64,000 nucleotides of DNA from Maribacter flavus (GCF_008386635.1 NZ_VUOE01000003.1:310001-374000), one strand, 5' to 3'; positions 51,995 through 60,644 are shown, numbered from the stretch's first letter. Made by a program: numbers and translations. Notes: generated by a model from the letters alone, not told the origin.

Positions 51995-53275
51995 ATGCGC
52001 GAAGACCTGTTGCACTACATCTGGAATTTTAAAAAATATCCCCAACAGGGATTAAGGACCACGAATGGGGATAATCTCTCCATAATCAATACCGGTTCCC
52101 ACAATCATTTGCATGGTCCCGATTTTTTCAATGCCCAGGTACGGATAGGAGATCAGCTTTGGGCGGGGAACGTTGAAATCCACGTAAATGCATCGGACTG
52201 GTACGCGCACCATCATGAGAAGGATTCGAATTATGACAATGTTATACTTCACGTAGTCTGGAACGATGATGTATCGGTATACCGAAAGGATGGTACGGAA
52301 ATACCCACCTTGGAACTAAAAAATCGGATAGATTCCCATTTGTTGGAAACATATCGGGAACTGATGAAGGCCAATTCAGGGAAATTTATCAATTGCGAAA
52401 AGAACATTGCAGAAATCCCGGAATTCGATTTCAATAATTGGCTGGAGCGTATGTTTCTGGAGCGCTTGGAGGAAAAATCCAAGGTAATTGAGAAACTTCT
52501 TCAAACCTTTAAAAATGACTGGGAAAAAGTGTTGTTTACCTTATTGTTGAAAAACTTCGGCTCAAAAATAAATGGCGACGCCTTTTTCCAGTTGGGCAAG
52601 AATTTGAATTTTTCCAAGGTTAGGCACTTACTGGGTAAACCCTTGGAATTGGAAAGCTTGTTATTTGGGATGGCAGGGCTATTGGAATCTGAAGAAGGGC
52701 TAGACTACTATTATAAGGAGCTGCAGGGTTCCTACAGGTTTTTAAGTGCCAAATATGAATTGGGGAATATTCCAATTTCAAACGTTTCCTTCTTTAAATT
52801 AAGACCACCAAATTTTCCAACCATACGCTTGTCCCAATTTGCCATGTTGTATGCATCTTCCCATAATTTGTTCCGCGACCTAATACACGGTCCTGAAATG
52901 GAACTTTATGGCCTCTTCAAGGTAAAGGCCAGTTCCTATTGGGATACCCATTACAATTTTGGCAAGGAATCCCAAAAGTCGCCCAAAACGATTTCTAAAA
53001 GTTTTGTGGACCTGTTGATAATAAACACCATCATTCCCTTGCGGTTCTGTTATTTCAGACAAAAGGGCAACTACAATTCAGATTCCTTGCTTTCCATAAT
53101 GCAAGATTTAGGCGAAGAAAAGAATAGTATCATTGAGAATTTCAAACTTTTGGGCGTTCGTGTGGGTACGGCTTTTAAGAGTCAGGCACTATTACAACTG
53201 TACACTAATTATTGTACCAAGAATAAATGTCTTGACTGTGCCGTTGGGAACAGATTATTGAATTTAAAATCCTAA
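51995..53275 (+). CDS. DUF2851 family protein
   Basis: 426 residues of the Bacteroidetes-specific DUF2851 family. The N-terminus MREDLLHYIWNFKKYPQQGLRTTNGDNLSIINTGSHNHLHGPDFFNAQVRIGDQLWAGNVEIHVNASDWYAHHHEKDSNYDNVILHVVW is very typical, with several His/Asp that could bind a metal and resemble a nuclease-like core. The C-terminal end has CTKNKCLDCAVGNRLL, a Cys cluster (CxxxxCxxC). Function unknown. It leads a same-strand run with PspC and the K+ channel, 10 bp from the next gene. Confidence 0.85.
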   Translation: MREDLLHYIWNFKKYPQQGLRTTNGDNLSIINTGSHNHLHGPDFFNAQVRIGDQLWAGNVEIHVNASDWYAHHHEKDSNYDNVILHVVWNDDVSVYRKDGTEIPTLELKNRIDSHLLETYRELMKANSGKFINCEKNIAEIPEFDFNNWLERMFLERLEEKSKVIEKLLQTFKNDWEKVLFTLLLKNFGSKINGDAFFQLGKNLNFSKVRHLLGKPLELESLLFGMAGLLESEEGLDYYYKELQGSYRFLSAKYELGNIPISNVSFFKLRPPNFPTIRLSQFAMLYASSHNLFRDLIHGPEMELYGLFKVKASSYWDTHYNFGKESQKSPKTISKSFVDLLIINTIIPLRFCYFRQKGNYNSDSLLSIMQDLGEEKNSIIENFKLLGVRVGTAFKSQALLQLYTNYCTKNKCLDCAVGNRLLNLKS

Positions 53276-53285
53276 TTTTACTTTT

Positions 53286-53513
53286 ATGGACATCTTATAT
53301 AATTTGTTGCATTATCTTCAGAAAAGGGGTTTTGAGGTATGTAGAAGGATTGCGGACCGACTTGGAATTAGGGCAAGGGTGGTACGAACTTCCTTCATTT
53401 ACCTAACCTTCGTAACCCTTGGATTTGGATTTGCATTGTACTTGTTTTTGGCATTTTGGTTAAAGATCAAGGATTTGATTTATACCAAAAGAACTTCCGT
53501 ATTTGATTTATAA
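53286..53513 (+). CDS. PspC-domain membrane protein
   Basis: 75 residues; a single PspC domain with GFEVCRRIADRLGIRARVVRTSFIYLTFVTLGFGFALYLFLAFWLKIKDLI. One or two membrane helices cover the second half. PspC-like proteins sense membrane stress together with PspA or toxins in other bacteria; here no PspA is nearby. Between DUF2851 and the K+ channel, with 10 bp and 2 bp gaps, so probably one transcript with them. Confidence 0.83.
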   Translation: MDILYNLLHYLQKRGFEVCRRIADRLGIRARVVRTSFIYLTFVTLGFGFALYLFLAFWLKIKDLIYTKRTSVFDL

Positions 53514-53515
53514 TC

Positions 53516-54529
53516 ATGATAAAGCTCTTTCGTTCCAAACTATATGTGGCCCTATTATTAATGGTAGTGGTCCTATTTTTTGGGGTTTTGGGATATCGGT
53601 ATATAGCCGATTATTCATGGATAGATGCTCTTTACATGACCATAATTACAGTAACGACAGTAGGATTTTCCGAAGTACGCCCCATGGATATCGAAGGAAA
53701 GATTTTCACCGTCGTCCTGATAGTCACCAGTGTTTTTATCTTTGGTTTTGCCATTTCCGTTATAACGGAATATCTTTTGAGTAGAAACAGTCCGCAAAAA
53801 TTAAAATTAAAAAAAGTGAAAAATACGATCGATAAATTATCAAATCACGTAGTAGTCTGTGGTTTTGGTCGAAATGGAATGCAGGCTGCAGAAAGGCTAA
53901 AAGCCTACAAAAAGCCGTTCGTAGTAATCGAACGGGACAAGGAGCTTTTGGAAAAATACGATGACGATATTCTTTTTATGGAGGGAGATGCCAACGAAGA
54001 TGAGGTTTTGCTAGCGGCAGGAATTGATAGGGCAAAATACTTGATTGTCACATTGCCGGACGATGCGGCCAATCTGTTCGTGGTGCTTTCGGCACGGCAA
54101 TTAAATACCAACCTTTTTATAATTAGCAGGGCTTCCCAGGTAACCTCTCAACGGAAACTACAGTTGGCAGGAGCCAATAAAGTGATAATGCCGGATAAAA
54201 TAGGGGGGGACCATATGGCCTCATTGGTCGTTATGCCCGATCTTATAACGTTTATGGATAAACTCTCCGTGGAAGGGGAGCATACAACGAATCTGGAGGA
54301 AGTTGCCATCGAGGATTTTTCCGATCAGATGGATTGTAGCTCCTTAAGAGATTTGGATTTGCGCAGAAAAACCGGGTGTACCATCATTGGATACATCGCA
54401 CCTGATGGCGAATATATAATAAATCCGGAAGCAGACCTTCCGTTACAGCCAAAAAGTAAGGTGATTGTTTTGGGCCGGCCAGAGCAAATTCGAAAGTTGA
54501 ATGAAATGTTCCATATTGAGTTGAGTTAA
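53516..54529 (+). CDS. potassium channel with TrkA-N/TrkA-C regulatory domains
   Basis: 337 residues: two membrane helices (7-30 and about 63-88) flank a pore loop with the selectivity filter TVGFSE (48-53, in place of TVGYGD). The cytoplasmic RCK/TrkA-N domain starts at NHVVVCGFGRNGMQAAERL (Rossmann GxGxxG) and contains VIERDKELLEKYDDDILFMEGDANEDE; TrkA-C follows from about 255 to the end. It is a MthK/Kch-like K+ channel gated by nucleotide or ligand binding. The Phe-Ser-Glu filter variant may change selectivity. Confidence 0.88.
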   Translation: MIKLFRSKLYVALLLMVVVLFFGVLGYRYIADYSWIDALYMTIITVTTVGFSEVRPMDIEGKIFTVVLIVTSVFIFGFAISVITEYLLSRNSPQKLKLKKVKNTIDKLSNHVVVCGFGRNGMQAAERLKAYKKPFVVIERDKELLEKYDDDILFMEGDANEDEVLLAAGIDRAKYLIVTLPDDAANLFVVLSARQLNTNLFIISRASQVTSQRKLQLAGANKVIMPDKIGGDHMASLVVMPDLITFMDKLSVEGEHTTNLEEVAIEDFSDQMDCSSLRDLDLRRKTGCTIIGYIAPDGEYIINPEADLPLQPKSKVIVLGRPEQIRKLNEMFHIELS

Positions 54530-54607
54530 TTCAACGTTATAATTTGATTGGGTTCATTTTTTTTGTGATATTGCCAAACTAACTAACTAAAAAATCCAAA
54601 AAAGAAT

Positions 54608-56281
54608 ATGAAGTATAGACTTCTGAGTTTTTGTACGTTCCTATTACCACTTTTATCCATGGCCCAAGAGGCCGAAGAAATTGGAATAGATGAAAAAATT
54701 GATCAAGTTTTCGGAGATCTTACTGGTTGGTTCGTAAACTTTATTTTTTATCAAATACCTTTTTCTGAGAACATAAAAATTTATTGGGTATTGTTTCCAC
54801 TTATTCTTGGTGCAGGTTTTTTTACATTTTACTTCAAATTTATCAATTTCACTGGTGTGTGGACTGCCATAAAGGTGGTAATGGGTAAGTATGAGGATAT
54901 TGAAAAATACGGTGCCAAGGAATTATATGGGGAAGAGGGTATTGCCGCAGGTGTAGATATGAACAAAGTGGAAAGTTTGGACAAGCACTTGGCAGACAAC
55001 AAGGATGAAATTGTGGTTGACGGAGATATTCTGGATACCATAAGGGATGAGAGTTCGAGTGGGGAAGTTTCCCATTTTCAAGCACTTACTGCGGCGCTAT
55101 CTGCAACAGTAGGTTTGGGAAATATAGCTGGTGTTGCCGTGGCAGTTTCAATAGGCGGTGCAGGTGCGACTTTTTGGATGATTATAGCCGGACTTTTGGG
55201 TATGGCCTCCAAATTTGTGGAATGTACTTTGGGAGTTAAGTACAGGGACGTAGGTAAGGATGGAACCATATTTGGTGGTCCTATGTATTATTTAAATAAA
55301 GGTTTAAAAAACAAAACTTTAGGAAAAATATTGGCTGGTGCTTTCGCTATAATGTGCATTGGTGGTTCATTTGGTGGGGGAAATATGTTTCAAGTGAATC
55401 AAGCGGTACAGCTCTTTGAAAATATGACCGGAGGTACGGAATCTTTCTTATATGGCTACAGATGGGCCTTCGGTGTTGTTATGGCCATCTTGGTCGGTAT
55501 TGTAATAATAGGAGGTATCAAATCCATTGCCAAGGTTACGGATAAAATCGTTCCGTTTATGGTCATTATTTATGTGGGTGCATCTATTTTCGTCCTTGTG
55601 GCCAAATTTGATATGATCGGTTGGGCCTTTAATGAAATTATCCAAGGGGCCTTTGCACCTGTAGGAATTGTTGGTGGGGCAGTGGGTGTTATGATCCAAG
55701 GATTTAGACGGGCCGCCTTTTCCAATGAGGCGGGTGTTGGGTCAGCTTCAATTGCCCACTCTGCAGTTAGGACAAAATACCCTGCCTCCGAAGGCCTTGT
55801 TGCTCTTTTGGAGCCTTTCATAGATACTGTGGTAGTTTGTACAATGACCGCTTTGGTACTTATCATTACTGGGAATGTAGATCCAGGTAATGCTGGGTTG
55901 AACGATGCAGATGCTATCTTATTGACTTCGGGTGCTTTTGGTTCCGTTATTAGTTGGTTCCCCTATGTATTAACGGTGGCCGTGGTCCTTTTTGCCTTTA
56001 GTACGCAAATTTCTTGGTCTTATTATGGTTATCAGGCGTGGGCATATCTTTTTGGGAGAACTAAGAAAACGGAGTACACTTATAAAATCATTTTTTGTTT
56101 ATTCGTTATCGTGGGAGCATCCGCGAGTATGAGTTCCGTAATTGGGTTTTCAGATGCCATGATTTTTGGTATGATGGTGCCTAATATGATAGGGATAGTA
56201 ATCTTGGCGCCAAAAGTAAAAGGAGAGTTAAAAAGATACATGGACGCAATAAGACTCAAAGTTAAAGCAGTTACGGAATAG
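54608..56281 (+). CDS. AGCS-family sodium:alanine (amino acid) symporter
   Basis: 557 residues with about eleven membrane helices. Family motifs: GEVSHFQALTAALSATVGLGNIAGVAVAVSIGGAGATFWMIIAGLLGMASKFVECTLGVKYRD, GGPMYYL, GIKSIAKVTDKIVPFMVIIYV, and RAAFSNEAGVGSASIAHSAVRTKYPASEGLVALLEPFIDT. An N-terminal region (1-80) with a signal-like start is longer than in E. coli relatives, and the 95-145 loop (NKVESLDKHLADNKDEIV) is specific. It imports alanine or similar amino acids with Na+, fitting a marine host. Confidence 0.93.
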   Translation: MKYRLLSFCTFLLPLLSMAQEAEEIGIDEKIDQVFGDLTGWFVNFIFYQIPFSENIKIYWVLFPLILGAGFFTFYFKFINFTGVWTAIKVVMGKYEDIEKYGAKELYGEEGIAAGVDMNKVESLDKHLADNKDEIVVDGDILDTIRDESSSGEVSHFQALTAALSATVGLGNIAGVAVAVSIGGAGATFWMIIAGLLGMASKFVECTLGVKYRDVGKDGTIFGGPMYYLNKGLKNKTLGKILAGAFAIMCIGGSFGGGNMFQVNQAVQLFENMTGGTESFLYGYRWAFGVVMAILVGIVIIGGIKSIAKVTDKIVPFMVIIYVGASIFVLVAKFDMIGWAFNEIIQGAFAPVGIVGGAVGVMIQGFRRAAFSNEAGVGSASIAHSAVRTKYPASEGLVALLEPFIDTVVVCTMTALVLIITGNVDPGNAGLNDADAILLTSGAFGSVISWFPYVLTVAVVLFAFSTQISWSYYGYQAWAYLFGRTKKTEYTYKIIFCLFVIVGASASMSSVIGFSDAMIFGMMVPNMIGIVILAPKVKGELKRYMDAIRLKVKAVTE

Positions 56282-56298
56282 TGATTAATTGAATAACA

Positions 56299-57174
56299 TT
56301 GAGAAAATCCCACATAAAGTTTACAAAACAGGAACGAAGTGGGATTTTCTTTTTGTTGTTGATCATCATCCTTGTTCAAGGTGCCTTTTGGTTTTACAAG
56401 CGGTCTTCCAGTGTGGCTACCCATTCTTTACATCTGGATAAGGAAATCCAAGGTAAGATAGATGCGCTTAAAGAGGAAACCAAAAAGCGGGATAATTTGG
56501 TGATATTCCCCTTCAATCCAAATTTTATTTCGGACTATAAAGGCTACACCTTGGGGATGTCTGTAGAGGAGATAGATCGTCTTCACGAGTTCAGGGAGCA
56601 AAATCGGTTTATAAACAACACGGAAGAATTTCAAGAGGTAACGGGGGTTTCGGATTCTCTTTTGAATAGGCTGTCACCATATTTCAAGTTTCCGGAGTGG
56701 GTCAAAAATAGTGGCATCACTGATAGGAATCCCAAGGTTGTCGAAAAAAGTAAGATCCCCCTTGATATTGCGCTGAAGGATTTAAACCAAGTTACCGTTC
56801 AAGAATTAATGGAGATACGCGGTGTAGGAAATATACTTTCTGAAAGAATCATAAAGTTCAGGGACAGATTGGGCGGGTTTTTGTTGGATGATCAATTGTA
56901 CGATGTTTTTGGACTGGAACACGAGGTTGCCGCACGTGTCATTGAAAGATATAAGGTATTGAAAGCACCAGAAATTGAAAAGGTCAACATCAATACCGCC
57001 AGCGCACGGGAATTATCTAAAATAGGCTATATTTCTAGAAGCCTCGCTGAGGGAATTGTCAGGTTTCGGGAAGAGAACGGCGAAATAACTTCCTTCGATG
57101 AATTGCGACAAATCGAGAATTTTCCAACCAATCGGATAAATAGATTTCCTTTATATTTGTCGCTCAAAAAATAA
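56299..57174 (+). CDS. helix-hairpin-helix (ComEA-like) membrane protein
   Basis: 291 residues from TTG 56299 (MRKSHIKFTKQERSGIFFLLLIIILVQGAFWFYKRSS); the TTG keeps a short basic N-terminus before the single membrane helix (15-33). Three to four HhH modules follow: GMSVEEIDRLHEFREQNRFINNTEEFQEVTGVSDSLLNRLSPYF, LNQVTVQELMEIRGVGNILSERIIKFRDRLGGFLLDDQLYDVFGLE, and VNINTASARELSKIGYISRSLAEGIVRFREENG. Similar proteins bind DNA outside or inside the membrane (ComEA type), but this architecture has no proven competence role. It is 17 bp from the AGCS gene. Confidence 0.82.
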   Translation: MRKSHIKFTKQERSGIFFLLLIIILVQGAFWFYKRSSSVATHSLHLDKEIQGKIDALKEETKKRDNLVIFPFNPNFISDYKGYTLGMSVEEIDRLHEFREQNRFINNTEEFQEVTGVSDSLLNRLSPYFKFPEWVKNSGITDRNPKVVEKSKIPLDIALKDLNQVTVQELMEIRGVGNILSERIIKFRDRLGGFLLDDQLYDVFGLEHEVAARVIERYKVLKAPEIEKVNINTASARELSKIGYISRSLAEGIVRFREENGEITSFDELRQIENFPTNRINRFPLYLSLKK

Positions 57175-57178
57175 AGCT

Positions 57179-58348
57179 ATGGAGAATATGTACTTCACTG
57201 AAGAACATCTTTTATTTAGGCAAAGCCTAAAGGATTTTTTGCAGAAAGAAGTAGTACCGCATATTGAAAAATGGGAGCAGACCGGTACCATCGAAAGATT
57301 TATTTGGGAGAAGTTTGGCGAAATGGGATATTTTGGCCTCGCTACACCGGAAGAAGATGGCGGTTTAGGCCTGGATCTTTTTTATACGGTTATATTTTTA
57401 GAGGAACTGCAAAAGATAAATTCCGGTGGTTTCGCGGCCGCAATGTGGGCACACGCTTATCTGGCCATGACGTATTTGAACAAGAGGGCAAAAGGGGGTA
57501 TCAGGAAAAAATATCTTGAGCCCAGCGCGGTTGGTAAATTGATCGGTTGTCTTGGTGTAACTGAACCCTATGGCGGAAGTGATGTCGCGGGTATGAGAAC
57601 CACGGCGATAAAAAAGAGCAATACCTATGTAATAAACGGGTCAAAAACATTCATTACAAATGGTGTTTATGGAGACTATATTATCCTGGCAGCCAAAACG
57701 GACGCTTCGGCAGGGAATAAAGGGATCAGTATTTTTGTCGTTGATAGAAAAACGGAGGGCGTAACTGCAAATAAGCTTAACAAACTAGGATGGAGGGCTT
57801 CGGATACCGCCGAGCTAGCATTCGACAATGTTGAAATCCCTGAAGAAAATTTATTGGGCGAGGAAGGTATGGGATTCTCATATATTATGGAAGCCTTCGC
57901 ACTCGAACGTCTTGTTATGGGAATCAACGCACATGCAAGGGCGGAATATGCCTTGGAATATGCCTTGCAATATATGTCCGAACGGGAGGCGTTTGGCAAG
58001 ACCATCGATCAATTTCAGGCTTTGCGTCATAGGATAGTGGACCTTCATGCCGATATGGAAATTTGTAAACATTATAATTATTTTGTGGCAGGCCGATTGG
58101 ACAAAGGGGAATACGTTGTAAAGGAGGCGACCATTTCCAAGCTTAAATCCACAAAAATGGCCGATGAGGTCGCTTATGAATGCCTGCAATTTCTGGGTGG
58201 TTACGGATACATTGAGGATTACCCCATGGCCCGTTTGTTAAGGGATAGTAGATTGGGCCCTATTGGTGGTGGAACCTCTGAGATATTGCGGGAAATTATT
58301 GCAAAGATCATCATAGATAAAAAAGAATATCGGCCTACAACGAATTAA
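57179..58348 (+). CDS. acyl-CoA dehydrogenase
   Basis: 389 residues, FAD flavoprotein for acyl-CoA alpha-beta desaturation. Motifs: LTMYLNKRAKG region, IGCLGVTEPYGGSDVAGMRTTAIKKSNTYVINGSKTFITNGVYGDYIIL (substrate/FAD), RASDTAELAFDNVEIPEENLLGEEGMGF, and the C-terminal QFLGGYGYIEDYPMARLLRDSRLGPIGGGTSEILREIIA, in which the catalytic base Glu sits in GYIEDYPMAR. It starts 4 bp after the HhH gene, so they may be cotranscribed though not functionally linked. Chain-length preference cannot be read from the sequence. Confidence 0.93.
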   Translation: MENMYFTEEHLLFRQSLKDFLQKEVVPHIEKWEQTGTIERFIWEKFGEMGYFGLATPEEDGGLGLDLFYTVIFLEELQKINSGGFAAAMWAHAYLAMTYLNKRAKGGIRKKYLEPSAVGKLIGCLGVTEPYGGSDVAGMRTTAIKKSNTYVINGSKTFITNGVYGDYIILAAKTDASAGNKGISIFVVDRKTEGVTANKLNKLGWRASDTAELAFDNVEIPEENLLGEEGMGFSYIMEAFALERLVMGINAHARAEYALEYALQYMSEREAFGKTIDQFQALRHRIVDLHADMEICKHYNYFVAGRLDKGEYVVKEATISKLKSTKMADEVAYECLQFLGGYGYIEDYPMARLLRDSRLGPIGGGTSEILREIIAKIIIDKKEYRPTTN

Positions 58349-58380
58349 TGACAATTTCCTGTTCAAATTAGGCATTAATG

Positions 58381-58410
58381 TTGTCCATGTGAAATTAGTT
58401 ATTATCTTTG
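58381..58410 (+). promoter_or_regulatory. promoter of rpsU
   Basis: TTG (58381-58383), 19-bp spacer, TATCTTTG (58403-58410), a full match to the flavobacterial consensus. Confidence 0.75.
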
Positions 58411-58428
58411 CGGCCTTAATCACAAAAG

Positions 58429-58437
58429 AAAGGAGGT
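58429..58437 (+). promoter_or_regulatory. perfect Shine-Dalgarno of rpsU
   Basis: AAAGGAGGT, complementary to the 16S anti-SD, 8 nt before the ATG. Other genes here lack such a site. In Flavobacterium johnsoniae rpsU is the known exception whose SD is used for autoregulation by bS21. Confidence 0.85.
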
Positions 58438-58445
58438 TGTAGCCC

Positions 58446-58640
58446 ATGTTAATAATACCAGTTAAAGAAGGAGAAAACATAGATAGAGCTTTAAAACGTT
58501 TCAAAAGAAAGTTTGACAAGACAGGTACAATGAGGCAGTTGAGAAAACGTCAGCAGTTTACCAAGCCTTCCGTAGAGCGCAGAGCCCAAATACAGAAAGC
58601 ACAGTATATTCAAAGTCTAAGGGACCAAGAGGAAATTTAG
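58446..58640 (+). CDS. rpsU: 30S ribosomal protein bS21
   Basis: 64 residues, basic and helical: MLIIPVKEGENIDRALKRFKRKFDKTGTMRQLRKRQQFTKPSVERRAQIQKAQYIQSLRDQEEI fits bS21 (KEGENIDRALKRFKRKF is the family signature). It binds the 30S platform next to the 3' end of 16S rRNA; in Bacteroidetes it helps occlude the anti-SD. The strong SD upstream is consistent with translation rising when bS21 is scarce. Single-gene unit with its own promoter and terminator. Confidence 0.97.
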   Translation: MLIIPVKEGENIDRALKRFKRKFDKTGTMRQLRKRQQFTKPSVERRAQIQKAQYIQSLRDQEEI

Positions 58641-58660
58641 ACTTTTATACATACAGCATT

Positions 58661-58686
58661 AAATCCCGCACTTTGCGGGATTTTTT
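58661..58686 (+). terminator. rho-independent terminator of rpsU
   Basis: AAATCCCGCA (58661-58670) and TGCGGGATTT (58674-58683) form a 10-bp stem followed by T6. Confidence 0.92.
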
Positions 58687-58727
58687 GTTTTTGACGTTTT
58701 CTTCTCGGTAATTCCTAACTTTGGTAT

Positions 58728-59621
58728 ATGCACTTAAATCAATTCACGGACTATCTCACCCTGGAAAAAAAGTATTCCGTTCATACGGTACAGGCCTACG
58801 GAACCGATCTTATTGAATTTCGGGATTTTTGTGAATCGGAATATTCCATTGGGGATATCGATGATGTCGCCTATACCATAATAAGGAGTTGGATCGTGTC
58901 CATGTCCGATATCGGTATTTCAAACCGTACGATCAATCGAAAAGTTGCTTCTTTAAAAGCTTATTATAAATTCCTTCAAAAGATTGACATACTACAGGTG
59001 AGTCCTCTTTTGAAGCACAAGGCCTTGAAAACCCCTAAAAAATTGGAGACGCCTTTTTCTGAAAATGAGATGCAACAAGTTTTGAACGAAATTCCGTATT
59101 CCAAGGATTTTGACGGTTTGCGGGATCAGCTCATTATCCATATTTTATATACTACGGGTATCCGAAGGGCAGAATTGGTAAATATTAAAGTAAAGGATAT
59201 AGATCTAGCGGAGAAAACAGTAAAGGTTTTGGGAAAAAGAAACAAGGAACGTATCATTCCCCTATTACCGGAGACGATACTTTTTATTGAGGATTATCTA
59301 GCTGAACGAAACACAATCGCCGAAGCTAAAAATACCGACTATTTTTTCTTGACCAATAAGGGCAATAAAATATATGAAACCCTTGTTTATAGAATTATAA
59401 ATAAGTATTTTAGAAAGGTTTCCGCTAAGGTTAAAAATAGCCCTCATGTTCTGAGGCATACCTTTGCAACACATTTGTTGAACAAGGGAGCCGATTTAAA
59501 TTCGGTGAAGGAATTACTGGGGCATGCAAGTTTGGCCTCAACGCAAGTTTACACGCATAACAGCATAGCGGAACTCAAAAGAATACATGCTTCTTCCCAC
59601 CCTAGAGGGAAAAACAATTAA
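58728..59621 (+). CDS. tyrosine recombinase XerC/XerD
   Basis: 297 residues, standard length. N-terminal SAM-like domain (1-100: DYLTLEKKYSVHTVQAYGTDLIEF) and catalytic domain with R146 (YTTGIRRAEL), K170, H240 and R243 (PHVLRHTFATHLL), H266 (LLGHASLASTQ) and nucleophile Y275 (VYTHNS). It resolves chromosome dimers at dif during division, rather than being an integrase, because it is a housekeeping-type enzyme with no mobile element around. XerC versus XerD cannot be decided. It lies between rpsU and hpf. Confidence 0.93.
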   Translation: MHLNQFTDYLTLEKKYSVHTVQAYGTDLIEFRDFCESEYSIGDIDDVAYTIIRSWIVSMSDIGISNRTINRKVASLKAYYKFLQKIDILQVSPLLKHKALKTPKKLETPFSENEMQQVLNEIPYSKDFDGLRDQLIIHILYTTGIRRAELVNIKVKDIDLAEKTVKVLGKRNKERIIPLLPETILFIEDYLAERNTIAEAKNTDYFFLTNKGNKIYETLVYRIINKYFRKVSAKVKNSPHVLRHTFATHLLNKGADLNSVKELLGHASLASTQVYTHNSIAELKRIHASSHPRGKNN

Positions 59622-59674
59622 TTGTTTAATCCGGTCCCTGGTCTAGATAAAGGGGCGTTAAAATTTTTTAGCTT

Positions 59675-59977
59675 ATGAAAGTAAACGCACAATCCGTGAA
59701 TTTTAATGCAGATATTAAACTGATAAATTTTCTGCAAAGCCGTTTAGATAAGTTGGAGACGTTTTATGATAAGGTCATCAGTTCCGATGTTTATTTAAAG
59801 GTGGAGAATACTAGTTCTAAAGAGAACAAGATTGTGGAAATTAAGTTAAATGTTCCAAAGAACCATTTCGTAGTAAAAAAGCAGTGCAAATCCTTTGAGG
59901 AAGCGGTAGATACTGCATGTAATTCCTTGGAGAGAAAATTGATCAAGAACAAGCAAAAATTAAGGGCACATGCTTGA
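59675..59977 (+). CDS. hpf: ribosome hibernation factor, HPF/RaiA family (short form)
   Basis: 100 residues: beta-alpha-beta-beta-beta-alpha fold with VNAQSVNFNADIKLINFLQSRLDKLETFYDKVISSDVYLKV, then VEIKLNVPKNHFVVKKQCKSFEEAVDTACNSLERKLIKNKQKL. The short form lacks the C-terminal dimerisation domain of long HPF, so it would promote or stabilise 100S or 70S dormant ribosomes with other factors. It is 53 bp from xer; a tRNA operon follows. Confidence 0.92.
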   Translation: MKVNAQSVNFNADIKLINFLQSRLDKLETFYDKVISSDVYLKVENTSSKENKIVEIKLNVPKNHFVVKKQCKSFEEAVDTACNSLERKLIKNKQKLRAHA

Positions 59978-59998
59978 TTAAAATTTTTCGAAATTTAT

Positions 59999-60028
59999 TT
60001 TGAAAAAACAAATAAATCTATACATTTG
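59999..60028 (+). promoter_or_regulatory. promoter of the tRNA-tuf operon
   Basis: TTTG (59999-60002), 18-bp spacer, TACATTTG (60021-60028): complete consensus. It lies about 50 nt before the first tRNA and probably drives the tRNA-tuf transcript. Confidence 0.75.
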
Positions 60029-60079
60029 CAGTCCGTTAGAAATAGCGGACTTTTTTGTGCCGAAAAAAGCATTAAAAGT

Positions 60080-60153
60080 GCCGATGTAGCTCAGCTGGCT
60101 AGAGCAGCTGATTTGTAATCAGCAGGTCGTGGGTTCGAGTCCCTCCATCGGCT
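60080..60153 (+). tRNA. tRNA-Thr (anticodon TGT)
   Basis: 74 nt; acceptor GCCGATG / CATCGGC, D-arm TAGCTCAGCTGGCTAGAGC, anticodon stem CTGAT-TTGTAAT-CAG with TGT, T-arm GTGGGTTCGAGTCCC. CCA is not encoded. First gene of the tRNA cluster before tuf. Confidence 0.95.
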
Positions 60154-60252
60154 CTTGAAATAGTGAATAAAGCATCAGGATGCAATTAAAAAGTGAATAA
60201 ATACGCTTTTGTTTGTGGGGGCGAGAAGTTTATCTTGGGCGAAGTCGATGGA

Positions 60253-60269
60253 AGTCCCGCCATCGGCTC
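60253..60269 (+). pseudogene. tRNA-Thr 3'-end fragment
   Basis: AGTCCCGCCATCGGCTC matches the last bases of tRNA-Thr (60138-60154) at 16 of 17 positions but is not followed by a rebuilt tRNA. It lies in the 142-bp gap between tRNA-Thr and tRNA-Tyr. Confidence 0.5.
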
Positions 60270-60295
60270 CAAAGTTCTTAAAATACTGATAAGGC

Positions 60296-60377
<82 letters not shown>

Positions 60378-60424
60378 CATAGCTTTATCATCGGTATTAA
60401 ATTGAAATCTTGAAAATTAAACAA

Positions 60425-60497
60425 GCGGGAGTAGCTCAGTTGGTAGAGCGTCAGCCTTCCAAGCTGAATGTCGCCGGTTCGAACCCGGTCTCCCGCT
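60425..60497 (+). tRNA. tRNA-Gly (anticodon TCC)
   Basis: 73 nt; acceptor GCGGGAG / CTCCCGC, D-arm TAGCTCAGTTGGTAGAGC, anticodon loop CTTCCAA with TCC, T-arm GCCGGTTCGAACCCGGT. Confidence 0.95.
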
Positions 60498-60595
60498 CAA
60501 AATAAACCGGAAGTCTATTATTTAGGTTTTAGGTTTATGAAGGGTTATTTTGGGACGATTTTTCGTTCTGACCCTAATTTTTTGACTTTATAGTC

Positions 60596-60615
60596 ATTCC
60601 TGCGAAGGCAGGAAT
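60596..60615. repeat. small palindromic repeat between tRNA-Gly and tRNA-Thr
   Basis: ATTCCTGC (60596-60603) and GCAGGAAT (60608-60615) with loop GAAG. I remember similar CATTCCTGCGAAGGCAGGAAT units in other Bacteroidetes genomes, but this was not checked. Confidence 0.75.
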
Positions 60616-60644
60616 TTACCATTTTGGTAGATTCGACACTTTAC

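Noticed and set aside
58728-59621. Possible integrase and mobile element
   Set aside because: The tyrosine recombinase lies in a housekeeping context (rpsU, hpf, tRNAs) with no att duplication or cargo; it fits chromosomal XerC/D.
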